From contig NZ_WNZW01000002.1 of assembly GCF_009725165.1 (NCBI RefSeq), positions 496,001 through 560,000 on the forward strand: a stretch of DNA of 64,000 nt. The letters run 5' to 3'. This DNA is from Paenibacillus woosongensis (GTDB lineage: Bacteria > Bacillota > Bacilli > Paenibacillales > Paenibacillaceae). The translations under genes were made by a program, and so were the position numbers. Of this stretch, positions 26,068 to 35,689 are shown piece by piece (positions within the stretch are counted from its first letter, which is position 1; every line of letters starts with the position of its first letter). The notes under the pieces are model-generated. The model worked only from the letters and a program-made list of their open reading frames with translations. It did not search any database and was not told the origin of the DNA.

Positions 26068-28719
26068 TCACCACGGGGAAATCAACTTGTACCGCACGCG
26101 AATACGGCCGTTTTCCACTTCCATTTGCACCTCGCCCTGTTGATCCGTGCGGTAAATCCGGCTGCCCGAAGAGGAGATCCGTTCTACGACGGACGGATGC
26201 GGGTGGCCGTAGCTGTTGGAGGCTCCAGCGGAGATAACGACCGAGGCAGGACGCCAGTATTCGAGCCATTCTGCGGATGTCGATGTTTTACTGCCGTGAT
26301 GGGCGATTTTCATTACATCTATAAATGTGGAAGGTATACTGTTTGCTAGAATGCTAGTTCGGGTCTCCCCGGCAAGCTCCTCCAGAACCCGATACTCCGC
26401 CGCTTCGTCCATGTCTCCCGTAAACAGAAACGTCGCGCCAGTCATCTGCAGTACAAAGACGATCGATTCGTGATTCTGCTTCTTACTGTAAAGAATCTGC
26501 CCCTGAGGCGATGCATCCGGTTCGGGTGACAAAATCCGCAGCTCGGTCGCTGCATCAAGCTTTAGGCCCATTCCTTGCCTGGCGGCATAAATCGGTATTC
26601 CCTTATGAAGCGCCGTATCCATCAGCTTGGCGATCGTGCTTGAATCGCTAAGCGATCCATTGATCAGCAGCGCATCCACCGGAAACTGTTCGAGCACCGC
26701 CTGCAAGCCTCCAGCATGATCCTGATCGCCATGCGTTAGAATGACCGCATCCAGCCGGTTGATCCCGCGTTTTTTCAACAAAGGAACAACGGTCTTGGTC
26801 CCTACTTCAAAGGGCTCGCGACGATTTCGCCAAGCCTCCTCTGGTTTGCGGAACGAAACGGTGCCTCCTCCGTCCACAAGAATATTCCGGCCTTCCGGCG
26901 TAGTAATCAAAGCGCAATCCCCTTGTCCCACATCGATAAACTGGACATGTCCTTTGCCCTTCATATTCATAGGCTGATATCCTAAATATAATTGGACGAG
27001 CAGCAAGCCAGCAAGCCCTCCTTGCAGCAGCTGTTCAGGGCGGAGCTTGGCCACGTTTAGCCACTTACCGCCGCGGCGGCCTTTCCAAGCCCGCTGCTTC
27101 GCTAGTGGATCGAGCGGCTGCGTGTCATCGCTTCCTTCCAAGTCAGCCTGACGAACAATGCGGCTTCGGTGCCTAAAGTACAGCAGCAAATAACAAGCGG
27201 CATAGAATATGGCAATCCACATTAACGAAGGAGATTTCCAGTAAGTCATGAATCCGCTGCGCGCATTCAGCCATTCTGTCACGATGAACGTTGCCGTGTT
27301 CAGGAGTCTGACCGGATAAGCGATCCATTCCCCAAGAGGCAGCCACAATGCGCTTAACAGCAGGGCCGCCGTGCCGCCGGGCAGAGCGATCATCCCGATG
27401 ATCGGGACAAGCAGCATATTAGCTGCCAAAGATAGAAGCGAAAATTGGTTGAAATAATAAATAGTCAGCGGAAAGGAAACGATTTGCGCAGCGACCGTTA
27501 TCGCGGCGGCTCCGGCGGCCTTGGCGGGCAGCCACCGCAGATAGGGCATGAGCATGGGAACGAATGCGATCAACCCCGCCGTCACGATAAAAGAGAGCTG
27601 AAAGCTCACGTTCAGCATGTAGTAAGGTTCCCATAGCAGCATCAATAGGGCGGCCGCGGACAGGACGTTCAGTCCGTCCTTCAGGAAGCCGCGCCGCAAT
27701 AAATAGATCCCGATCATCGTCATTAATCCCGAGCGGATCACGGAGGGGGAAAACCCCGTAATCAGCACATACACGGGGATGAATAAGAACACGATACGGT
27801 AGGCACTTTCTCTGGTTACCCGGCACAGGCGGAGCACTCCGAAAATCAAGCTTACATTAATCGCGACATGACTGCCGGATATAGCCAGAATGTGCGTCAG
27901 GCCAAGCTGGGAGAACTGCGCGTATTTCTCGGGCTCCAGCTCGCTGGCCAGGCCGATCAATAGTCCTTTCATATAACCCGCCTGCCAGTCCGGGAACAGT
28001 CGCTCGATGCGTTCGCCAAGCATCCCTCGGGCAGCGTCAACCTTCCCGAGCAGCATAGGCGGGCTGATCTTGGCGTCCGCTTCTACCTTCACGGAGGAAA
28101 TGCCAGCCGCTTTGAGAAGCCAATGGACCCTTTGCGTCCGCAAATACTCGCGATAGTCGAAACCGCCAAAATTACGGGCCTCATTCGGCCTCTCCAATGT
28201 GCCTTCCAGCTCAAGCCGCTGGCCTCTTCGCCACCCGCTTGCGGCCGCAGCTTCCTCTATGGATGCCAGGCGCAGCTGCACGATCAGCTTCTCTCCGCCC
28301 GCCTCCTCAGGTCTCTCGCCTGATTGCTGACCCGTAAAGGATACCGAATCCATGCGAAGCGTAAAATCCGCGCGATCGCCATCCACTTCCACCGGAGTCA
28401 GAAGCACTCCCTGAACCAGCACCTGTGTTTGTCCTGATTCAGAGACAGCAGCCGTACCCAAGCTGCTCGCGGCCAACCATTCGGACAGCCTGCTCACATT
28501 TCTCCCGTCATGGTACGACCAATAAGCAGCCCCAAGCGAGAACATCAGTCCGTAAATAAGCAGCTTCTTCCACGGGCAGCGGAAAATCAAGCCCAGCAAG
28601 GGCAAGACAAGCCATGTCCCCAACCAAAACAGCCAAAAGGCAGAACCTTCGTGCAAATAAGCCAGAGCGCTGCCGGCAATCCAACTGCATACCGCCATTA
28701 CTAAAGGCCTGTGGCGCAT
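26068..28719 (-). CDS. comEC: Competence protein ComEC (DNA uptake channel)
   Basis: A multispanning membrane protein that carries single-stranded DNA into the cell during transformation, 883 residues. The N-terminal DUF4131-like and OB-type outer domain (VQGVLLTPVEVDGDRADFTL) is followed by the Competence domain with many helices (ILAISGSHVAINVSLIFGVL, TGFSPSVIRSGLMTMIGIYL) and a C-terminal metallo-beta-lactamase-like domain (FIDVGQGDCALITT, ILTHGDQDHAGGL, KIAHHGSKTST). A TTG one codon earlier than the chosen ATG is possible. A terminator-like hairpin separates it from comEB. Confidence 0.95.
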   Translation of the reverse strand: MRHRPLVMAVCSWIAGSALAYLHEGSAFWLFWLGTWLVLPLLGLIFRCPWKKLLIYGLMFSLGAAYWSYHDGRNVSRLSEWLAASSLGTAAVSESGQTQVLVQGVLLTPVEVDGDRADFTLRMDSVSFTGQQSGERPEEAGGEKLIVQLRLASIEEAAAASGWRRGQRLELEGTLERPNEARNFGGFDYREYLRTQRVHWLLKAAGISSVKVEADAKISPPMLLGKVDAARGMLGERIERLFPDWQAGYMKGLLIGLASELEPEKYAQFSQLGLTHILAISGSHVAINVSLIFGVLRLCRVTRESAYRIVFLFIPVYVLITGFSPSVIRSGLMTMIGIYLLRRGFLKDGLNVLSAAALLMLLWEPYYMLNVSFQLSFIVTAGLIAFVPMLMPYLRWLPAKAAGAAAITVAAQIVSFPLTIYYFNQFSLLSLAANMLLVPIIGMIALPGGTAALLLSALWLPLGEWIAYPVRLLNTATFIVTEWLNARSGFMTYWKSPSLMWIAIFYAACYLLLYFRHRSRIVRQADLEGSDDTQPLDPLAKQRAWKGRRGGKWLNVAKLRPEQLLQGGLAGLLLVQLYLGYQPMNMKGKGHVQFIDVGQGDCALITTPEGRNILVDGGGTVSFRKPEEAWRNRREPFEVGTKTVVPLLKKRGINRLDAVILTHGDQDHAGGLQAVLEQFPVDALLINGSLSDSSTIAKLMDTALHKGIPIYAARQGMGLKLDAATELRILSPEPDASPQGQILYSKKQNHESIVFVLQMTGATFLFTGDMDEAAEYRVLEELAGETRTSILANSIPSTFIDVMKIAHHGSKTSTSAEWLEYWRPASVVISAGASNSYGHPHPSVVERISSSGSRIYRTDQQGEVQMEVENGRIRVRYKLISPW

Positions 28720-28775
28720 CAACCGAACTCCTCTCTAAAGAAGATTTAATCCGAGCTTTGCAGCTTCCTCAGCAC

Positions 28776-28814
28776 AAAAAAAGAACCCCATCTGCCGCAG
28801 CAGACGAGGTTCTT
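28776..28814 (-). terminator. Terminator-like hairpin between comEB and comEC
   Basis: A 15-base imperfect stem (AAGAACC/GGTTCTT outer arms) followed on the minus strand by seven T. It would reduce comEC transcription from the comEA-comEB promoter. Confidence 0.8.
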
Positions 28815-28855
28815 CCTTCATCTCTTATGCTCTTATGCCCTTATGCTCTTATATC

Positions 28856-29374
28856 CTAATCCTCAACCCGTCCATCCGTTTCCTTCGGAGGCTGATACGA
28901 TTCCAAGCGCCGGAAGATAATCCCCTTCTGGGCCATCATCGCCGAAACCTTGCCCGTGTCCTTCGGATAAGGACGGTGATAAATAATTTCCGTGATCCCG
29001 CTGTTCGCCAGCATGTTGGCGCACGTCCAGCACGGCTCGTCGGTCACATAGACGCTGGAGCCCTCCCGGTCGATCCGGTCCGTGAACAGCAGCAAGTTCT
29101 GTTCCGCATGGATCGTGCGGACGCAGCGCTGCTTCTTGACCATCTGTTCCTGACCGTCCACCGTCACCATTTCGTATTCCTCGGCGATCATGCAGCCCGC
29201 TTCCGAGCAGTCAGGCACTCCCGATGGGGCGCCGTTATAGGCCGTTCCGAGCAGCTTCTTCCCCTGGACAAGCACGGCGCCCACATGCCGCCGGTTGCAG
29301 CGCGATCTCGTGGATACCATATATGCGATATCCATAAAGTACGTATCCCAATCTTTGCGTGTATCTGGACTCAT
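28856..29374 (-). CDS. comEB: dCMP deaminase-like ComE operon protein 2
   Basis: Zinc-dependent cytidine/deoxycytidylate deaminase family, 172 residues. The catalytic motif TIHAEQNLL supplies His and Glu, and PCWTCANML the two cysteines. An extra N-terminal Cys/His pattern (RCNRRHVGAVLV, DCSEAGCM) is common in dCMP deaminases. In Bacillus comEB is not needed for transformation, so a nucleotide-pool role is likely. An AGAGGAG site precedes the ATG. It lies 15 bases after comEA. Confidence 0.95.
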   Translation of the reverse strand: MSPDTRKDWDTYFMDIAYMVSTRSRCNRRHVGAVLVQGKKLLGTAYNGAPSGVPDCSEAGCMIAEEYEMVTVDGQEQMVKKQRCVRTIHAEQNLLLFTDRIDREGSSVYVTDEPCWTCANMLANSGITEIIYHRPYPKDTGKVSAMMAQKGIIFRRLESYQPPKETDGRVED

Positions 29375-29389
29375 CCTTTAATTCTCCTC

Positions 29390-29995
29390 TTACAGTTTGA
29401 TATAAGGCTTCAATTTCTGGAACACTTTCTCCCCGATGCCCTTCACCTTCTTCAAATCACTCAAGGAATTAAAAGAGCCGTGTTGATTCCGGTAGTCTAT
29501 GATCGCCTGCGCCTTCTTCTCGCCAATGCCCGGAACGGTTTGAAGCTGCGAACTGTTCGCCGTATTTATGCTCACCAGCCCGTCCTGCGGCGAAGGCTCG
29601 GCAGACGGCTGCAGCGGCACCGCCCCTGCCGTGCTGCTGCCAGATGCTAGCGGTACGGCAGGGGCGGTGCTTTGCTCCAGCACGCCCGCCTGCCCGGCTC
29701 CATCCAGGCCAGGATTCAGGCTATCCGCCGAATCCCGCACGGCAACACTTCTGCCCGCAGCCAGGTTGCCCTGGACTGCTGCGGCCTGAGCCGGGGCTGC
29801 TTCTGCTTGTGCCGCAGCCGCCGAAGCTCCCCCTTGCCCGCTATCGCCGGCCATTGCGGCAGCAACCTCGCGGTTTACCGGTGCCCAGCCTTCAATGCCG
29901 GCAGGACGGCTCCCGCCAACGGCAAACAGCATCAGACCAGCCCCGAGCACAGCTGATACAACCGCTGTCATTACGTACTCCCGTTTCAATTTCAT
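29390..29995 (-). CDS. comEA: Competence DNA receptor ComEA
   Basis: A membrane-anchored DNA-binding protein that delivers DNA to ComEC. After a short basic stretch (MKLKREY) there is one transmembrane helix (VVSAVLGAGLMLFAVGG), then an Ala/Gln/Ser-rich linker of about 110 residues and a C-terminal helix-hairpin-helix pair with INTANSSQLQTVPGIGEKKA and LKKVKGIGEKVFQKLKPYI. The start is uncertain. The frame is open to 30052, the chosen ATG at 29995 gives a sensible N-terminus though its GGAG is close, and an ATG at 29971 has a better-spaced GGGAG. Confidence 0.88.
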   Translation of the reverse strand: MKLKREYVMTAVVSAVLGAGLMLFAVGGSRPAGIEGWAPVNREVAAAMAGDSGQGGASAAAAQAEAAPAQAAAVQGNLAAGRSVAVRDSADSLNPGLDGAGQAGVLEQSTAPAVPLASGSSTAGAVPLQPSAEPSPQDGLVSINTANSSQLQTVPGIGEKKAQAIIDYRNQHGSFNSLSDLKKVKGIGEKVFQKLKPYIKL

Positions 29996-30077
29996 CGCTC
30001 CAATCTCAAAAGAATCTGTCCAAAATGTCATGAAGATCCCATCAAGATGCATACATATATAAACGACGAATATTTTT

Positions 30078-30089
30078 GTGCTTAAGCAC
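30078..30089. promoter_or_regulatory. Palindrome in front of comER
   Basis: A 12-bp perfect palindrome GTGCTTAAGCAC in the comEA-comER divergent region, just upstream of the comER ribosome site. It is possibly a regulator site; no known consensus was recognised. Confidence 0.3.
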
Positions 30090-30105
30090 GAAAGGGGGAA
30101 ACAGG

Positions 30106-30999
30106 ATGAAAGTCGCTTTCATCGGAACGGGATCGATGGGAAGCCTGCTCATTGAGGCTTTCCTTCGTTCCGGTGCACTGTACCCGCATAACCTGCATGT
30201 CAGCAACCGCAGCAAGACCAAAGCGGAAATGCTGGCTTTGCGGCATCCCGGCCTTAACGTCGCGGCCAGCAATGCCGAGGCTGCCCTAGGAAGCGATATC
30301 GTATTTATTTGCGTAAAGCCCCATCACTTCCCGGAGGTTATCGCGGAAATTCGCAGTGTACTTCTCGAGACGCAACTGCTCATCTCCATTACAAGCCCTG
30401 TGCTTATCTCCATGCTGGAAGAGCAGGTCCCTGCCAAAATCGCCAAAATCATCCCCAGCATAACTCATTCCGTACATAGCGGCGCCTCGCTCTGCATTTA
30501 TGGGGAGCGGGTTCAGCCGGAAGATCGGCTGCTGCTGGAGCAGCTCATGTCCTCGATTAGCAGGCCGACCCCAATTAAAGAGTCGGAGACGAGAATCGCC
30601 TCCGACATATCAAGCTGCGGTCCTGCCTTCGTAAGCTTCATCGTACAGCAATGGGCCAAAGCCGCAGCGCAAATGACCGGTATCAACATGCCGGAAGCGC
30701 TAAGGCTCAGCGCGGAAATGCTGCTCGGTACAGGCCGGCTCTTAACGGAAGGCGGCCTGACGGCAGAGCAACTGCAGCGCCGCGTTGCCGTTCCCGGCGG
30801 CGTGACGGCCGAAGGACTGGCTATATTGGAGGAGCGCCTTCAGGGCGTATTCCTAAGTCTGATTGAGGCGACGCAGCGGAAGCACGAGGCCGATCTGGCC
30901 AAGCTGGCCGCTCTTTTCGACGCCGTCAAACCTGCTGCAAACAGTTCTGTCAGCCCTGACCATGGCGATTTAGAGTCAGACAGACCTGAAATACTCTAG
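30106..30999 (+). CDS. comER: ComER, pyrroline-5-carboxylate reductase-like protein
   Basis: An NAD(P)-binding protein of the ProC family, 297 residues, with the nucleotide loop [15 protein letters not shown] at the N-terminus and the ProC-like [14 protein letters not shown] and [11 protein letters not shown] blocks. It is divergent from comEA, as in Bacillus. In Bacillus it is named after the locus; its true role is unclear. The ATG at 30106 follows AAGGGGG; the frame from 30076 would start before this site. Its stop shares a CTAG with the leuS stop on the other strand. Confidence 0.9.
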   Translation: MKVAFIGTGSMGSLLIEAFLRSGALYPHNLHVSNRSKTKAEMLALRHPGLNVAASNAEAALGSDIVFICVKPHHFPEVIAEIRSVLLETQLLISITSPVLISMLEEQVPAKIAKIIPSITHSVHSGASLCIYGERVQPEDRLLLEQLMSSISRPTPIKESETRIASDISSCGPAFVSFIVQQWAKAAAQMTGINMPEALRLSAEMLLGTGRLLTEGGLTAEQLQRRVAVPGGVTAEGLAILEERLQGVFLSLIEATQRKHEADLAKLAALFDAVKPAANSSVSPDHGDLESDRPEIL

Positions 31000-33437
31000 C
31001 CGACAACGATATTGACGAGCTTGCCCGGAACTGCGATAACTTTGCGAACAGCCTTTCCTTCAATAGCCTGTTTCACGTTCGGCAAAGCCATGCTGTGTTC
31101 CTGCATCGCTGCCTGATCAAGATCCTTGGCTACTTTGGTGCGGTCCACGATTTTGCCGTTCACCTGCACGACGATTTCCACTTGGGAATCGACCGTCCAA
31201 GCCTCGTCATATACCGGCCAAGGCTCATAAGTGACGCTCTCGTTATGGCCAAGGCGCTCCCACAGCTCTTCCGCCAAATGCGGAGCCAGCGGGGACAGCA
31301 TTTGCACGAAATTCGCCGCGGCGACTTTCGGAATAACATCGGTTTTATAGGCCTCATTTACGAAGATCATCAGCTGGCTGATCGCCGTATTGAAGCGCAG
31401 TGCCTCGAAATCTTCAGTCACTTTCTTGATCGTCTTATGCCAAGTGCGTTTGAAATCATCCGTGCCTTCGCCATCGTTGATTTTCGCGTTCAGGCTGCCA
31501 TCCTCGGCGACGAACAGGCGCCAGATCCGGGACAGGAACCGATGCGTTCCTTCTACTCCGCTTGTATTCCATGGCTTGGTCGCCTCCAGCGGACCCATGA
31601 ACATCTCATAGACGCGCAGCGTATCGGCACCGTATTCGTTCACGATCACGTCCGGGTTGATGACGTTGCCGCGGGACTTACTCATCTTCTCGTTGTTCGT
31701 ACCGAGGATCATTCCTTGGTTAACCAGCTTGTGGAACGGCTCTTTCGTAGACACAACACCCAGGTCATATAAAACCTTGTGCCAGAAACGGGCGTAGAGC
31801 AAATGAAGCACCGCGTGCTCGGCTCCCCCGATGTACAGATCAACTGGCAGCCACTCTTCCTGCTTCTCCTTGGAGCACAGCTCCTTATCATTGTGCGGAT
31901 CAATGTACCGCAAATAATACCAGCAGCTACCTGCCCATTGCGGCATCGTATTTGTCTCGCGGCGCGCCGGAAGGCCCGTCTCTGGATCTGTTGTATTTAC
32001 CCACTCTGTCACGTTAGCAAGCGGTGACTCTCCCGTACCGGAAGGCTCAATATGATCAACCTCCGGCAGAAGCACCGGCAGTTGATCTTCCGGCACCGGC
32101 TTCATCGTGCCGTCCTCGAGATGCAGGATCGGGATCGGCTCCCCCCAATAACGCTGGCGGCTGAACAGCCAATCGCGCAGGCGGTAGCTTACTTTCCCGC
32201 GGCCTTTACCGTTCTCCTCCAGCCAAGCGATCATCTTCTTAATCGCTTCTTCGTTGCGCAGACCGTTCAGGAAATCGGAATTGACATGCGCGCCATCCCC
32301 TGTATAGGCTCCTTCCGCAATATTTCCGCCCTCCACAACCTCGATAATCGGCAGACCGAACTGCTTTGCGAATTCATAGTCGCGCTCGTCGTGTCCAGGA
32401 ACGGCCATAATCGCGCCTGTTCCATAACCGGCCAGCACATAATCCGCAATCCATACCGGCAGTTTCTCGCCGCTCACCGGATTGATCGCATAGGCTCCGG
32501 TAAAGACGCCGGTTTTTTCTTTCGCCAAATCCGTACGCTCCAGATCGCTCTTGCGGGCAGCCTGCTCCCGGTAGTCATTCACTGCAGCACGCTGGGCTTC
32601 TGTCGTAATTTTCTCCACCAGCTCATGCTCTGGCGCTAGCACGGCATAGCTCGCTCCAAACAAAGTGTCTGGACGTGTCGTGAACACCGTCAGCGTCTCT
32701 TCGCTTCCCTCGATTTGGAATACGACCTCAGCCCCTTCGGACTTGCCGATCCAGTTGCGCTGCATATCCTTGATGCTCTCCGACCAATCGAGCTCCTCCA
32801 GATCTTCTAGCAGGCGCTCGGCGTATTCGGTAATCTTCAGTACCCATTGCCGCATCGGCTTGCGGATAACAGGGTGCCCCCCGCGTTCGCTCTTGCCGTC
32901 GATAACCTCTTCATTAGCCAGGACGGTTCCGAGCGCCGGACACCAGTTAACAGGCACCTCAGCCACGTAGGCGAGACCTTTCTTATAGAGCTGGATAAAA
33001 ATCCATTGCGTCCATTTATAATATTCCGGATCCGTCGTACTGATCTCCCGATCCCAGTCGTAGGAAAAGCCAAGCGACTTAATCTGGCGCCGGAAGTTGT
33101 TGATGTTCTTGACCGTAATGTCGCGCGGATGCTCGCCCGTATCAAGGGCATGCTGCTCCGCAGGCAGACCGAATGCGTCCCAGCCCATCGGGTGAAGCAC
33201 GTTATATCCGCGCATCCGCTTGTACCGCGAGACGATATCCGTCGCCGTATATCCCTCAGGATGGCCTACGTGAAGGCCTGCCCCTGATGGATAGGGAAAC
33301 ATATCCAGCGCATAAAATTTCGGTTTGCCCGGCTCCTCTGTTGTTTTGAATGTTTGGTGCTCATCCCAGTATGCCTGCCATTTCGGCTCAATCGCCTGGG
33401 CACGGTATACATCGTGAGATTGATTGTTATTGCTCAT
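30996..33437 (-). CDS. leuS: Leucyl-tRNA synthetase
   Basis: Class I aminoacyl-tRNA synthetase charging tRNA-Leu, 813 residues, which is normal for bacteria. The HIGH-type motif is in [20 protein letters not shown] and the KMSKS motif in [16 protein letters not shown]. The editing domain contains [20 protein letters not shown]. An AAGGGAG site precedes the ATG. A leucine T-box leader upstream should control it by tRNA charging. It is convergent with comER with no spacer and no terminator at its end. Confidence 0.98.
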   Translation of the reverse strand: MSNNNQSHDVYRAQAIEPKWQAYWDEHQTFKTTEEPGKPKFYALDMFPYPSGAGLHVGHPEGYTATDIVSRYKRMRGYNVLHPMGWDAFGLPAEQHALDTGEHPRDITVKNINNFRRQIKSLGFSYDWDREISTTDPEYYKWTQWIFIQLYKKGLAYVAEVPVNWCPALGTVLANEEVIDGKSERGGHPVIRKPMRQWVLKITEYAERLLEDLEELDWSESIKDMQRNWIGKSEGAEVVFQIEGSEETLTVFTTRPDTLFGASYAVLAPEHELVEKITTEAQRAAVNDYREQAARKSDLERTDLAKEKTGVFTGAYAINPVSGEKLPVWIADYVLAGYGTGAIMAVPGHDERDYEFAKQFGLPIIEVVEGGNIAEGAYTGDGAHVNSDFLNGLRNEEAIKKMIAWLEENGKGRGKVSYRLRDWLFSRQRYWGEPIPILHLEDGTMKPVPEDQLPVLLPEVDHIEPSGTGESPLANVTEWVNTTDPETGLPARRETNTMPQWAGSCWYYLRYIDPHNDKELCSKEKQEEWLPVDLYIGGAEHAVLHLLYARFWHKVLYDLGVVSTKEPFHKLVNQGMILGTNNEKMSKSRGNVINPDVIVNEYGADTLRVYEMFMGPLEATKPWNTSGVEGTHRFLSRIWRLFVAEDGSLNAKINDGEGTDDFKRTWHKTIKKVTEDFEALRFNTAISQLMIFVNEAYKTDVIPKVAAANFVQMLSPLAPHLAEELWERLGHNESVTYEPWPVYDEAWTVDSQVEIVVQVNGKIVDRTKVAKDLDQAAMQEHSMALPNVKQAIEGKAVRKVIAVPGKLVNIVVG

Positions 33438-33509
33438 GATCTTAAACTCCCTTCAGTGAATAAAAAACGCCGATTGACGTATTTTCCAATAGCAGATAGG
33501 CCATCAAAA

Positions 33510-33815
33510 GAAAAACCTCCCGACCCATAGCGTATCATCGCTAGGGACGAGAGGAGTATTCCCGTGGTACCACCCTAGTTAGCTTCCGGCATGCTTTGCC
33601 ATCCGCTCCCTTTGCACCCTTAACGCGGGCAAGACGATGATGTTTCCGGAATAGCAAGCACCAGCCAAACGAGGCGCAGAATCCCATTGCATCATAACTC
33701 CGAGGCGAGTTCATTTGCATTCTCCAACCGGCTTGCACCATGCACCGGCTCTCTGGGTGGCAGAATTTCAAACTATTATTCCTCTTCAAAGTTCTTGAAT
33801 ATCCATTTTGATTAC
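33510..33815 (-). ncRNA. T-box leader of leuS (leucine riboswitch)
   Basis: The minus-strand leader shows the T-box sequence AGGGTGGTACCACGGG (33561-33576) and then a terminator stem with a TTTTT run (33510-33554). The upstream stem I contains AGAGAGCCGG and GGTGCAAGCCGG. A GAACTCGCC segment offers CTC (33707-33709) as the leucine specifier codon. Uncharged tRNA-Leu would stabilise the antiterminator and allow leuS transcription. Confidence 0.93.
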
Positions 33816-33820
33816 CAATC

Positions 33821-33849
33821 ATTATATAAAAATGAAACAGCCTCGTCAA
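33821..33849 (-). promoter_or_regulatory. Promoter of the leuS leader
   Basis: On the minus strand TTGACG (33844-33849), 17-base spacer, TATAAT (33821-33826). Confidence 0.85.
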
Positions 33850-33874
33850 TGATAATTGAGGCGCGTCCTTCTGT

Positions 33875-35530
33875 TTACAGCGCACTGTATTGATAATGAT
33901 CGTAACAGACAGGCTGGCCGTCAATCAACGCTTCGTAACCTGCTCCTTCCTTTATATATAAACTCAGCCCTTTGCCGCAGATCATCCCCGTGTATTCGAC
34001 CTGGAAATCTCTATCCATCTTAAATCGGGGTTGAATCTGAGACATCACGCTGGCGAATTTCCCAAGATCAAAGATTCCGCGTTCATTTGCCGCCGCAGCG
34101 CCCACCGCTTCAACCACGACTCCGCTCCTGCGTCCGCGGCATACGACAAGCTGATAACCGTCCTGCCGGCGTATTTCATACGGCCCGCTCAAGTATACGG
34201 CGAAATAAGTGTCTTCCACTTGACCATACAATGCATCTGGCTCCTGCAGCCACTCCCCTTCGGGAATAACGCCGATCACTTCGTCGCGAACCGATTCCGG
34301 CAGCGGATATAGCGCCATAACCACATTTTGATAATAGAGCACCTCCGTCCACTCGCTTTGATGGCGGGGATCGCGGCCGGATTCATCATATCCTTCCCCA
34401 GGATGGAAAAAGTACAGCTGATTGCCTAAGCCGCCGAGGCGCACCGGCAAACTAAACAGCCAGCGCAGCTGCTCGTTGTCGAATTCCTTGACCCTCTCCC
34501 ATAACCCTCCTGCCGCGAACTGTTCAGTAATATAAGCATAAGAATGCAGCACTCGCCTCTGACCCTCGACCGTTTTTATGATCGAACGGCACACTTCGGA
34601 AGGCTGCTTGCGATTCAGCGCAATACGCAGGGCGCTCTCCGGAGCCGCACGGAACAGAAGACCGGCATATTCCGTTCGCGGCATCTTTTCCGGGAGCGTG
34701 AAATTGCCGAACTGCACATAATCATGCAGAACGTTCGCATCCTTTGGCGCGTCATGCGGCCAGCCGCGGGAATGTGCGCCGACCCAGGCGCCTTTTAAAT
34801 ATAAACTCGCCCTTACTTCCCATAGATGATCCAGCATTTCTGCCAGCTCCGCCTTAATTTCCTCATCCTCCATTAGCTCGAAAGCACATGTGAACGCCTG
34901 TACCCAATGCCAAAACCACGGCAGCGAGCCGTATTCTGCCATCCCTTCTCGCTGTATAAGCTCAAAAGTACGCTGCAGACAGTTTCTCCCGTCTTCAACT
35001 AAAGCCTGATCATTGTACCTTTGGCCAAAAATCAGCTTGGCCGCAGTGAATTTCGCTTCATGATGACCGTAATGTTCAAGCGGCTTACGATAAAAATTGC
35101 TCTCATATACATTTCTTAATGCTGCTTCAAAGCTCTCCGCCAGCTTGCTGCTCATATGCCGGGCGTAGTTATGATAGAAATAAACCATCAGGCTTCCCAT
35201 CAATTCAACGGGCAGCTCGTGAGGCGCAGCTTGCTCGGGAACCGGATGCAGATTAAGCGGCCAATGCCCGTACATCGGGCTGTCCGGATCATTCTGCTGC
35301 AGTTCGAGCACCCGGTGCAGCACTTTTTCAGCCAGCTGCTTGCCCTCCGAACGATCGAACCCCGGCTCCTCCTTCGGGCTAACGGCAGCCGCGAATAGAT
35401 AAGATGCGTAATAATAATTATCCCGAATATCGCCATGAAACCATAAACCGCTACTTAATAGCGGCTGGTTCCACGCTTTGGCCGCCGCCTTCCGTACGAT
35501 TTCGTTCATTCTTTGTTCATGCTGATTCAT
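33875..35530 (-). CDS. Large protein of unknown function, toroid-like
   Basis: Not assigned to a family. The 551-residue protein has no signal peptide or membrane helix. Its first 380 residues are helix-rich with many Trp, Tyr and His (GLWFHGDIRDNYYYASYLFAAA, SLPWFWHWVQAFTCAFELME, HSRGWPHDAPKD), a pattern like (alpha/alpha)-toroid enzymes. The last 150 look beta-rich (DTYFAVYLSGPYEIRR, GYQLVVCRGRRSGVVVEAV), as in heparinase- or alginate-lyase-like proteins. It is divergent from kduI, so a role in uronate or pectin breakdown is possible (inference). AGGAGG precedes the ATG. Confidence 0.75.
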   Translation of the reverse strand: MNQHEQRMNEIVRKAAAKAWNQPLLSSGLWFHGDIRDNYYYASYLFAAAVSPKEEPGFDRSEGKQLAEKVLHRVLELQQNDPDSPMYGHWPLNLHPVPEQAAPHELPVELMGSLMVYFYHNYARHMSSKLAESFEAALRNVYESNFYRKPLEHYGHHEAKFTAAKLIFGQRYNDQALVEDGRNCLQRTFELIQREGMAEYGSLPWFWHWVQAFTCAFELMEDEEIKAELAEMLDHLWEVRASLYLKGAWVGAHSRGWPHDAPKDANVLHDYVQFGNFTLPEKMPRTEYAGLLFRAAPESALRIALNRKQPSEVCRSIIKTVEGQRRVLHSYAYITEQFAAGGLWERVKEFDNEQLRWLFSLPVRLGGLGNQLYFFHPGEGYDESGRDPRHQSEWTEVLYYQNVVMALYPLPESVRDEVIGVIPEGEWLQEPDALYGQVEDTYFAVYLSGPYEIRRQDGYQLVVCRGRRSGVVVEAVGAAAANERGIFDLGKFASVMSQIQPRFKMDRDFQVEYTGMICGKGLSLYIKEGAGYEALIDGQPVCYDHYQYSAL

Positions 35531-35605
35531 AAGTTGACTTCCTCCTGATCACTAGTTTACCTGAATTACTTTGTTTCTTCTCTTTAGGCAAATGATCCAA
35601 ACAGC

Positions 35606-35667
35606 TTGCAAATTAAACACAAACGGATTAATATGAACCTATATGAACATTTTAAACTAAAGTGAAC
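35606..35667 (+). promoter_or_regulatory. Promoter and phased TGAAC repeats upstream of kduI
   Basis: TTGCAA (35606-35611), 17 bases, TAATAT (35629-35634). ATATGAAC occurs at 35631-35638 and again at 35641-35648, exactly 10 bp apart, with a further TGAAC at 35663-35667. The first repeat overlaps the -10. These are candidate sites for the DeoR-type regulator encoded in the operon. Confidence 0.55.
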
Positions 35668-35689
35668 CAAAAGAGGAGGCTTTTTTAAA

